This document shows, in pieces, positions 1 through 6,962 of a stretch of 64,000 nt of DNA. Origin of the DNA: Azospirillum thermophilum (GTDB lineage Bacteria > Pseudomonadota > Alphaproteobacteria > Azospirillales > Azospirillaceae). Below the pieces are notes generated by a model. That model saw only the letters and a program-made list of their open reading frames with translations. It was not told the origin of the DNA and made no database searches. Numbering within the stretch: position 1 is the first letter of the stretch; every line of letters begins with the position of its first letter. The stretch lies in the NCBI RefSeq assembly GCF_003130795.1, contig NZ_CP029358.1:310001-374000 (forward strand), given 5' to 3'. The position numbers and the translations under genes were made by a program.

Positions 1-565
1 TCGCCGGCATGTCTCCGACGAAGGGATCGACCGGCTTGCCGCCGTGCCGCACACCGAAATGCAGGTGGGGGAACTCGGTCAGCCCGGACAGCCCGACGAG
101 GCCCAGCCGCTGCCCGGCCGCCACCCGGTCGCCGGGCTTCACCGCGACGCTGCCGCGCTTCATGTGCAGGTAGGCGGTCTGCCAGCCCCCGCCATGGTCG
201 ATCACCACCGCGTTGCCGCCCCCGACATCCATGATCCTGTCGCGCCCGACGATGTTGACGTTCACGTCGTCCATCCCGTCGCGCACCCGCAGCACCGTCC
301 CGTCCGCCGCGGCGAGCACCGGAACGCCCGCCTCCATCATCCGGTAGTCCGGCAGGCGGAAATCCGTCCCGTCATGCCCGTCATAGGTCAGCCGCCCGCA
401 GGCGTAATCCTGCCGCCCCGGCCCCGGATCCTGGTCGACATGGTTCTGGATGAAGCAGGTCGTCCCGACCTCGCAGGCGATCGGCAGCTCGAACCTCGGC
501 GCCTGTGCCAGGGCGGCACCGGCGAGCAGCAGGAGAGCGGCGGCGGAGAGCAGGGCACGGACCAT
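1..565 (-). CDS. M23 family metallopeptidase, secreted (3' end outside window)
   Basis: The protein starts MVRALLSAAALLLLAGAALAQ, a clear Sec signal peptide with an Ala-x-Ala-type cleavage site, so it acts in the periplasm or outside. The body has the lysostaphin-like peptidase layout: YDGHDGTDFRLP near residue 62 supplies the first zinc ligands (H and D in HxxxD), VVIDHGGGW and AYLHMKRG follow, and FPHLHFGVRHGGKPVDP gives the HxH motif and the typical end of the fold. Members of the family cut peptide cross-links of peptidoglycan or act as cell-wall hydrolase activators. The start is the ATG read at 565. The C-terminus runs off the left edge, but the conserved catalytic core is complete. The next gene is divergent, separated by about 200 bases. 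Confidence 0.88.
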   Translation of the reverse strand, partial: MVRALLSAAALLLLAGAALAQAPRFELPIACEVGTTCFIQNHVDQDPGPGRQDYACGRLTYDGHDGTDFRLPDYRMMEAGVPVLAAADGTVLRVRDGMDDVNVNIVGRDRIMDVGGGNAVVIDHGGGWQTAYLHMKRGSVAVKPGDRVAAGQRLGLVGLSGLTEFPHLHFGVRHGGKPVDPFVGDMPA

Positions 566-764
566 CGGGAGACCCTCTGCTGGAACGGCGACCGGAGCGC
601 CGCGGCCCCGGACCTTACCCGCTTCCCGCCGCCCCGGCCATCCGCAGACGGGGGTATACGCCTGCGGGCGGGCCGCCCGCCCGTCACTGCAGACCTGCAG
701 CGGTTGCGGTTGCCCGACCGTCCCTGCCTGTGATCATCTGTCGCACCAACCGGAGCGCTCCCCG

Positions 765-1397
765 ATGAACTGGCAGACCCTCGCCTTCTTCGCCGCCACC
801 GCCTTCTTCATCTCCGCCACGCCGGGGCCGAACATGCTGATGGCGATGAGCCTCGGCCTGCGCTTCGGGGCGCGGCGGGCGGCCTGGGGCGGGCTCGGCA
901 TGTGCCTGGCGCTCGCCCTGATGGCGGCGCTGTCGGCTCTGGGGCTGGGGGCGCTGCTCGCCACCTCGGTCACCGCCTTCGAGATCCTGCGCTGGGCCGG
1001 CGTCGCCTACCTCACCTGGCTCGGCATCCAGGCCTGGCGCGCCCCGGCCGAGGCCGGCGGCGGGCGCGGCGCCGCGGCGGCCACCGGCGAGGGCACCGCG
1101 CTGCGCCTGACGCTGCGCGGGATGCTGGTGTCCTTCAGCAACCCCAAGGCGCTGGTCTTCATGGCCGCCCTCTTCCCGCAGTTCATCGACGCCGCGGCGC
1201 CGCTCGCCCCGCAGCTCGTCCCGCTGATCGCGGTGATGGTGGTGATCGAGTTCGGCTGGATCATGGCCTACGCCACCGGCGGCGACCGGCTGGCCGCCAG
1301 GCTGACCAGCGTGTCGGCCACCCGCACGCTGAACCGCCTGACCGGCGGCCTGATGATCGGCGCCGGCGGCCTGCTGGCGCTCGCCCGCCGGGTCTGA
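765..1397 (+). CDS. LysE/RhtB family amino-acid exporter
   Basis: A 210-residue polytopic inner-membrane protein beginning MNWQTLAFFAATAFFISATPGPNML. The TPGPN motif in the first transmembrane segment is the signature of the LysE/RhtB translocators, which export amino acids such as lysine, homoserine, threonine or cysteine by proton exchange. About five to six hydrophobic stretches cover the rest, and FSNPKALVFMAALFPQFID matches the conserved mid-protein segment of the family. The ATG at 765 was chosen because it places the family's N-terminus exactly; the longer reading frame upstream is not family-like. The substrate cannot be read from sequence. Confidence 0.9.
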   Translation: MNWQTLAFFAATAFFISATPGPNMLMAMSLGLRFGARRAAWGGLGMCLALALMAALSALGLGALLATSVTAFEILRWAGVAYLTWLGIQAWRAPAEAGGGRGAAAATGEGTALRLTLRGMLVSFSNPKALVFMAALFPQFIDAAAPLAPQLVPLIAVMVVIEFGWIMAYATGGDRLAARLTSVSATRTLNRLTGGLMIGAGGLLALARRV

Positions 1398-1454
1398 CCC
1401 CCCCTCCTTCAGGGGGAGCGCAACGCCGGACGGGGCGGCGCTGTTGACGGGGGC

Positions 1455-1889
1455 ATGACGCTGACGCCCCGCATCCACGGACTGATCGACTGGGCCGCGA
1501 CCGCGCTGCTGGCCGCCGCCCCGACCGCGCTCGGCTGGCGGGGGGATACCCGCCGGCTGATGCATGCCGCCTCCGCCGGAACGGCGGCCTATGCGCTCGC
1601 CACCGACTATGAGTGGGGGGCCGCCCCGCTCCTCAGCATGGAGCAGCATCTGGCGCTCGACGCGGCGCAGGGGGCGGGATTCCTCGTGGCCGCGCTGTCG
1701 CTGCGGCGCGAGCCGCTGGAGGCCCGCATCGCCATGGCCGCCTTCGGCGCCGTGGCCATCGCCGCCGCCGCCTTCACCGAGCGCCATCCCGTCCCGCGGG
1801 CGCGGCAGCGCCGCTACGGCCGCGACAGCGCGATCCTGTCCCGCCGCGAGGCCGCCGCCCGCCTCAGCCTCGCCGACGCGCCGCAGTGA
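1455..1889 (+). CDS. Small conserved-type membrane protein, function unknown
   Basis: A 144-residue protein with about three to four hydrophobic stretches (for example DWAATALLAAAPTALGW, AGFLVAALSL, IAMAAFGAVAIAAAAF) and a basic C-terminal tail. The shape resembles small SPW-repeat-like or DoxX-like membrane proteins, but no diagnostic motif was recognised. It follows the LysE gene on the same strand by 57 bases and may be co-transcribed with it. The ribosome-binding site is weak (a run of G just before the ATG), so the exact start is less certain than the frame. No function is assigned. Confidence 0.65.
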   Translation: MTLTPRIHGLIDWAATALLAAAPTALGWRGDTRRLMHAASAGTAAYALATDYEWGAAPLLSMEQHLALDAAQGAGFLVAALSLRREPLEARIAMAAFGAVAIAAAAFTERHPVPRARQRRYGRDSAILSRREAAARLSLADAPQ

Positions 1890-1994
1890 TCGCCGGCCGC
1901 AGCGCCCGCTTGCGGCACCGGCCCCCTTGCAGCACCGAAGGCCCCCGCGCCATATCGGACGGGCGGAAACCCTGCTCCCCGGAGGTGACGCCCC

Positions 1995-4900
1995 ATGCCC
2001 GACGCCAGCCCAAGCCAGTTCCCCCTCGCCGTCCCGAGCGAGGGGGCGCTCGGGCTCCGCCTGACCGGGCTGGCGCGCCGCCTGCCGGGCGGCCTGCTCT
2101 TCCTCGCCCGCAGCGACAGCCGCGCCAGCCGCCTCGCCCGTCTCGCCCGGGATCTGGCGCCGGACCTCCAGGTCGTCCTGCTGCCGATCGACGAGAGCGC
2201 GCCCGGCGACCGCGCCGCGCCGTCGCGCGCCATCCTCGGCCGCCGCGCCGCCGGCCTGGCCGCGCTGGCCGAGCCGCCGCCGCCCGGCGGGCGTCTCGTC
2301 CTCGCCTCGGCCGACCTCGCCCTGCAGCGGCTGCCGCCGCCCGAGGCGTGGCGCGGCAGCGGCTTCCGCATCGCCCGCGGCATGGCCTTCGACGAGGCCG
2401 CCTGGCGCGCCTATTTCGCCAGCACCGGCTACGTGCTGGACGAGCGGGTGGACGAGCCGGGGGAGGCGGCGATCCGCGGTGCCGTGGTCGAGGTCTTCCC
2501 CGGCCACTGCGACCAGCCCATCCGCTGCGACATCGCGCAGGGGGTGGTGGAGGACATCCGCCTCTACGATCCCGTGTCCCAGCGGTCGATCGCCACCATC
2601 GAGGAGGTGACGCTCCATCCGGTGACGGAGATCGTCACCGACGCGGCGACGCTCGACCGGCTGTTCGCCACCCTCGCCGCGCTCGGCTGCGCCCTGCCGC
2701 CCGACCTGCGCCGGCGGCTGGAGGAGGGGCGCCGTCCCTACGCCTTCGACCTGCAGGTGCCGAACGCCTTCGACCGCTGCGTCCTGCTGCCCGACTATCT
2801 GCCCGATGCCGCCCTCCTGCTCGACGCCGGGGCGCGCGACCGCATCGAGGCGCGCGACGAGCAGCTTGCCGAGGCCTGCCCCGAGGCCCACCACGACCGG
2901 CTGTCCCGCCGCGGCGATGCCGGGCTCCTGCCGGTGCCGTCGCCCGAGCGCCGGATGATCGGCAGAGCGGCCCTCGACGCCCTGCTGGCCGCCCGCACCG
3001 TCCTGACGGTGGAGACCGCCGAGCCCGCCACGCCCGCCAAGCCCGCCAAGCCCGACGACGGCGCGCCGGAGGCCCCGCGCACCGAACGGACCCTGCTGCG
3101 CCGCACCGCCGCCCTGGTGGAGGAGGGGGCGCGGGTGCTGATCGCCGCCGCCGGCCGTCCGGAGGCCGAGCGCCTCGCCGGCCTCGCCGCCCGGGCGCTG
3201 GACCGGCCGGTGCCGGTGCTCGACCGCTGGCCGGACGGCGCGGATCCCGGCTCCTGCGCCGTGCTGCCGCTGCGGGTGGCGGAACCGTTCGTCGCCGACG
3301 GCATCACCGTCCTGACCAGCCCGCGCCGTCCCGCCCGCGATGCCGGCGCCGCCCGCCCGCCGCTGGCGCCGTCGGAGCTGTCCCCCGGCGACTTCGCGGT
3401 GCATCTCGACTACGGCATCGGCCGGCTGGTCGGGCTGGAGGCGGTGGAGCGCGGCGACCAGACGGCGGATTTCCTCGTCCTCGAATACGCGCACGAGGAC
3501 CGGCTGCTGGTGCCCGCCGCCGACATGGACCGGGTGTGGCGCTACGGCTCCGCCGATTCCGGCGCCCGGCTCGATTCCCTGAAGAGCGGGGCCTGGCAGG
3601 AGCGCCGGCAGGCGCTGGAGCAGGAGATCGGCGAGACCGCCCGCGGCCTGATCCACGCCGCCCGCCGCCGCGCGCGGGAGGCCGCCCCGGCGATCGAGCC
3701 GCCGGCCGACCGCATGCGCCGCTTCAACGCCCGCTTCGGCTTCGACCTGACGGACGGGCAGGCCCGCGCCACCGCAGCCGTGCTGCAGGCGATGCGCACG
3801 GGCTCGCCGATGGACCATCTGCTGTGCGCCGACGTCGGCTACGGCAAGACCGAGGTCGCCCTGCGCGCCGCCGCCGCCGTCGCCTTCTGCGGCCATCAGG
3901 TGGCGGTGATGGCGCCGACCTCCATCCTCGCCCGCCAGCATCTCGACCTGTTCCGCCGCCGCTTCGCCGGCTTCGGCCTGCGGGTGGAGCCGCTGACCGG
4001 CGCGATGACCGGGGCCGACGCCGGCCGGGTGCGCGCCGGCCTCGCCGACGGCTCCGTGCATATCGTCGTCGGCACCCACGCGCTGCTGTCCAGACAGGTG
4101 GGCTTCCACGCGCTCGGCCTGATGGTGGTGGACGAGGAGCAGCGCTTCGGCGCCCGGCAGAAGCAGCTCCTGCGCCAGCGGACGCGCGGCGTCCATTGCC
4201 TCGCCCTCTCCGCCACGCCGATTCCGCGCACGCTCCAGGGGGCGCTGGCGGGCTTGCGCGGGCTCAGCGTCATCGACACGCCGCCGGCCCGGCGCCGGCC
4301 GGTGCGCACCACGGTCGCCCCGCTCGACCCGGGCACCGCCCGCGCCGCCCTGCTGCGCGAGCGCGCCCGCGGCGGCCAGACCTTCTGCGTCACCCCGCGC
4401 ATCGCCGACCTGAAGGCGCTGGAGGGCTGGATCCGCGGCCTGATGCCCGACGCCCGCATCGCCGTCGCCCACGGCCGCATGGCCGAGGCCGACCTCGACG
4501 ACGCCATGATGGGCTTCGTGGAGGGCGAGAGCGACGTGCTGGTCGCCACCCCGATCATCGAATCCGGCATCGACATCCCGCGCGCCAACACGCTGCTGCT
4601 GTTCCGTCCCGACCTGTTCGGGCTGGGCCAGCTCCACCAGCTCCGCGGCCGGGTGGGACGCGCGGCGGCGCAGGGCTACGCCTATCTCTTCGTCGATCCC
4701 GGCCACCCGCTGGACGAGCGCGCGGCGCGCCGCCTCGGCTCGCTGGAGGTGATCGAGAGCCTGGGCGGCGGCTTCGTCCTCAGCATGCTCGACCTCGACC
4801 AGCGCGGCGCCGGCGACCTGCTGGGGGAGGACCAGACCGGCCACCTGCGCGCGGTGGGGACCGAGCTCTACCAGCGCATCCTGGCCGACGCCCTGCGCCG

Positions 4901-5408
4901 CCTGCGCCGCCAGCCGGCCGAAGGCGACGCGCCGGAGCTCGCGGTCGGCGCCCCCCAGACCATTCCGGCCGACTACATCCCGGAGGAGGAGCTGCGCATC
5001 GGCCTGCACCGCCGCCTCGCCCGGCTGCGCGAGGTCGGCGAGATCGACGCCCTGCGCGAGGAGATCGAGGACCGCTTCGGCGCGCTGCCCGACGCGATGG
5101 AGCAGCTTCTGGAGGTCACGGCGCTGCGCTGCCGCTGCCGCCGGCTGGGCGTCGCCGCGCTGGGCGCCGGCCCGTCCGGCGTCTCGCTCACCCTGCAGGG
5201 TGCCCGCGCCGGGGCCCGCGCCGCCCGCCTCGCCAGGGCGTCGCGCCGCCTGCTGCGCGCCGACGGCGAGCGGCTGGTGGCCGCCCTCGACGCCGCCGAC
5301 GCGCAATCCGTCCTCGCCAACGCCGGCCGCGTCCTCGACGTCATCGAGGACATCGTCCGCAAGGCCCGGCAGCGGGTCGCCGCCCGCCGCCGCCCGCCAC
5401 AATCCTGA
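1995..5408 (+). CDS. Mfd-family DEAD/DEAH helicase (transcription-repair coupling factor-like, probable paralogue)
   Basis: At 1137 residues it is close to the usual Mfd length and keeps its domain order: a UvrB-like N-terminal part, a CarD/RNA-polymerase-interaction domain near residue 470 (HLDYGIGRLVGLE), a superfamily 2 helicase core with Walker A GYGKT near 613, DEEQ box near 711, LSATPIPRTLQGAL motif III and IIESGIDIP...QLHQLRGRVGR motifs V and VI near 850-890, and a TRCF C-terminal domain from about 985. Mfd removes stalled RNA polymerase and recruits UvrA. Several core motifs differ from the canonical alphaproteobacterial Mfd (for example CADVGYGKT rather than CGDVGFGKT, and RRRPVRT after the TPPA motif). 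I therefore read it as a second, divergent member rather than the housekeeping gene; this is inference. The start has GGAGG at 1980-1984. It lies directly upstream of rpoH. Confidence 0.85.
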   Translation: MPDASPSQFPLAVPSEGALGLRLTGLARRLPGGLLFLARSDSRASRLARLARDLAPDLQVVLLPIDESAPGDRAAPSRAILGRRAAGLAALAEPPPPGGRLVLASADLALQRLPPPEAWRGSGFRIARGMAFDEAAWRAYFASTGYVLDERVDEPGEAAIRGAVVEVFPGHCDQPIRCDIAQGVVEDIRLYDPVSQRSIATIEEVTLHPVTEIVTDAATLDRLFATLAALGCALPPDLRRRLEEGRRPYAFDLQVPNAFDRCVLLPDYLPDAALLLDAGARDRIEARDEQLAEACPEAHHDRLSRRGDAGLLPVPSPERRMIGRAALDALLAARTVLTVETAEPATPAKPAKPDDGAPEAPRTERTLLRRTAALVEEGARVLIAAAGRPEAERLAGLAARALDRPVPVLDRWPDGADPGSCAVLPLRVAEPFVADGITVLTSPRRPARDAGAARPPLAPSELSPGDFAVHLDYGIGRLVGLEAVERGDQTADFLVLEYAHEDRLLVPAADMDRVWRYGSADSGARLDSLKSGAWQERRQALEQEIGETARGLIHAARRRAREAAPAIEPPADRMRRFNARFGFDLTDGQARATAAVLQAMRTGSPMDHLLCADVGYGKTEVALRAAAAVAFCGHQVAVMAPTSILARQHLDLFRRRFAGFGLRVEPLTGAMTGADAGRVRAGLADGSVHIVVGTHALLSRQVGFHALGLMVVDEEQRFGARQKQLLRQRTRGVHCLALSATPIPRTLQGALAGLRGLSVIDTPPARRRPVRTTVAPLDPGTARAALLRERARGGQTFCVTPRIADLKALEGWIRGLMPDARIAVAHGRMAEADLDDAMMGFVEGESDVLVATPIIESGIDIPRANTLLLFRPDLFGLGQLHQLRGRVGRAAAQGYAYLFVDPGHPLDERAARRLGSLEVIESLGGGFVLSMLDLDQRGAGDLLGEDQTGHLRAVGTELYQRILADALRRLRRQPAEGDAPELAVGAPQTIPADYIPEEELRIGLHRRLARLREVGEIDALREEIEDRFGALPDAMEQLLEVTALRCRCRRLGVAALGAGPSGVSLTLQGARAGARAARLARASRRLLRADGERLVAALDAADAQSVLANAGRVLDVIEDIVRKARQRVAARRRPPQS

Positions 5409-5425
5409 CAGCACAATCTTGACAG
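5398..5425. repeat. Tandem 14-bp duplication over the end of the Mfd-like gene
   Basis: Two adjacent copies, CACAATCCTGACAG (5398-5411) and CACAATCTTGACAG (5412-5425), differ by one C/T change. The first copy contains the stop codon of the Mfd-like gene. The T in the second copy creates a perfect TTGACA -35 hexamer for the downstream sigma-factor gene. Confidence 0.8.
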
Positions 5426-5447
5426 CGCCGCTGCGGTTAACCAAAAT
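5419..5447 (+). promoter_or_regulatory. Probable sigma-70-type promoter of rpoH
   Basis: TTGACA at 5419-5424, a 17-base spacer, then CAAAAT at 5442-5447 (four of six matches to the -10 consensus). The predicted transcription start near 5454 gives a 5' leader of about 77 bases before the rpoH ATG. No CTTGAA/CCCCAT heat-shock promoter was recognised here, so self-activation is not evident. Confidence 0.6.
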
Positions 5448-5530
5448 TGCGACGCCTGCTCCGCCGGAGAGGCCCCGGCTTGCCATTCGGGGGCCGGGAA
5501 CCGTCATATCGCTTTGAAAGAGGATGTGAC

Positions 5531-6403
5531 ATGAGCACCGCGCTCGCCCTTCCCTCGCCCGACAGCGGCGAAGGCCTCGCCTCCTACATCCAGCAGACCC
5601 ACCGCTATCCCATCCTGGGGGCGGAGGAGGAATACATGCTGGCCAAGGCCTGGGCCGAGCATGGCGACGTCAAGGCCGCCCATGCGCTGGTCACCAGCCA
5701 CCTCCGCCTCGTCGTCAAGATCGCCGCCGGCTATCGCGGCTACGGCCTGTCCTTCAGCGACCTGATCGCCGAGGGCAATGTCGGCCTGATGCAGGCGGTC
5801 AAGAAGTTCGAGCCCGACCGCGGCTTCCGCCTGTCCACCTACGCGATGTGGTGGATCAAGGCCTCCATCCAGGAATTCATCCTGCGCTCCTGGAGCCTGG
5901 TGAAGATCGGCACCACCGGCGCGCAGAAGAAGCTGTTCTTCAGCCTCGGCCGGCTGAAGCGCCGGCTGGGCGAACTCGGCAACGGCGACATGAAGGCCGA
6001 GAACGTCGCCCGCATCGCCGCCGAGCTGGAGGTGCCGGAGGACGACGTCGTCGACATGAACCGGCGGCTCTCCCAGCCCGTCGCCTCGCTGAACGCCCCC
6101 CTCTCCGCCGACGGCGAGGCGGAATGGCAGGATCTGCTGGCGGACGAGCGTCCGACGGTCGAGGACGTGCTGGTCGAACGGTCGGAGGCCGGCCGCCGCG
6201 CCGCCCTGCTGCACAAGGCGATGGACGTGCTGAACGAGCGCGAGCGGACGATCCTCACCGCGCGGCGCCTGTCGGAAACCCCGCTGACCCTGGAGGATCT
6301 GTCGGTCCGCTTCGGCGTCAGCCGCGAGCGCATCCGCCAGATCGAGGAGCGCGCCTTCGAGAAGGTCGCCAGGCAGGCCCAGCTCCTGGCCGCCGCGGCC
6401 TAG
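5531..6403 (+). CDS. rpoH: RNA polymerase sigma-32 factor (heat-shock sigma, RpoH)
   Basis: A 290-residue sigma-70-family protein that directs RNA polymerase to heat-shock and stress promoters. Region 2 is clear (VTSHLRLVVKIAAGYRGYG, then FSDLIAEGNVGLMQAVKKFE and YAMWWIKASIQEFILRSWSLVK). The RpoH-specific box follows as AQKKLFFSLGRLKRR near residue 135. Region 4 has the recognition helix in LSVRFGVSRERIRQIEERAF. Region 1.1 is absent, as expected for RpoH. The ATG at 5531 follows AGAGGA with good spacing; the in-frame upstream extension lacks family similarity. Alphaproteobacteria such as Azospirillum often carry several rpoH copies, so this may be one of several. Confidence 0.94.
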   Translation: MSTALALPSPDSGEGLASYIQQTHRYPILGAEEEYMLAKAWAEHGDVKAAHALVTSHLRLVVKIAAGYRGYGLSFSDLIAEGNVGLMQAVKKFEPDRGFRLSTYAMWWIKASIQEFILRSWSLVKIGTTGAQKKLFFSLGRLKRRLGELGNGDMKAENVARIAAELEVPEDDVVDMNRRLSQPVASLNAPLSADGEAEWQDLLADERPTVEDVLVERSEAGRRAALLHKAMDVLNERERTILTARRLSETPLTLEDLSVRFGVSRERIRQIEERAFEKVARQAQLLAAAA

Positions 6404-6426
6404 CCGGGCCGGCGGCCCCAAGGCGC

Positions 6427-6454
6427 CACTGTCCTGAATCCACTGTCCTGAATC
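6427..6454. repeat. Perfect tandem 14-bp repeat downstream of rpoH
   Basis: CACTGTCCTGAATC occurs twice without a gap (6427-6440 and 6441-6454). It mirrors the 14-bp duplication upstream of rpoH in unit length but has a different sequence. It lies just before the terminator hairpin. Strand slippage is the simplest origin. Confidence 0.85.
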
Positions 6455-6463
6455 TTGAAAAGC

Positions 6464-6480
6464 GCCCCCGGTCCGGGGGC
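6464..6480. terminator. GC hairpin between convergent genes, possible terminator
   Basis: GCCCCCGG and GGGGGC arms around a very short loop form a strong hairpin between rpoH and the convergent small gene. There is no clear T-run on either side, so intrinsic termination is likely inefficient or Rho-assisted. Confidence 0.45.
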
Positions 6481-6491
6481 CTTCGGCGCCG

Positions 6492-6695
6492 TCAGCGCCG
6501 GGCGGCAGCCTGCCGCAAACCCTGCCGCACCGGGGTGCGGGACGCCACGACGACCGTCCGTCCGTTGTGCTCCTGCCGGCGGCGCTGCTGCGCCATCTCG
6601 ACGTCGCGCCGGAAGGTCGGGCCGAGCGCCTCGTAGGCGGCCTTCAGCTCCGGGTCGTTCATCCAAATCTCAGACCGATCCATATCGGTTCTCAC
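6492..6695 (-). CDS. Small hypothetical protein (67 aa)
   Basis: A 67-residue basic protein containing MNDPELKAAYEALGPTFRRD and ending in an Arg/Ala-rich tail. A GTG start at 6695 sits eight bases after GGAGG, a good ribosome-binding site; an internal ATG at 6683 with AGGAG further upstream is the alternative. The amphipathic, helix-rich composition suits a small cytoplasmic protein, possibly nucleic-acid binding, but no family was recognised. It converges on rpoH. An overlapping minus-strand frame of 88 codons is less protein-like. Confidence 0.5.
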   Translation of the reverse strand: MRTDMDRSEIWMNDPELKAAYEALGPTFRRDVEMAQQRRRQEHNGRTVVVASRTPVRQGLRQAAARR

Positions 6696-6962
6696 TCCTG
6701 GTTCCTCCGGACGACAGACTGCCGTTCGAAATGCGGTCGCAGGTGCTGGAGGTCCTTCTCCAATACTCTGCCCGGCGTTTCGTTTTCATGACAGACGTTC
6801 GACGGCAGTGTCGTCACCCGGATACGTTGGGATGGCTCGATTCCACTTCAAGGCCCTCGCCGCATTCGGCGATGCGACTGTCCATTCCCATAACGTCCCG
6901 GCCGGCCGGAGGTTCCGGGGGCCGCTCCCGGATGGAGGAAGGCGGCCCCGCGGATCACCGCA

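Noticed and set aside
684..5507. Open minus-strand frame of 1607 codons opposite the LysE and Mfd-like genes
   Set aside because: Open only because of high third-position GC; low-complexity Ala/Gly/Arg/Gln composition and opposite to clearly conserved proteins.
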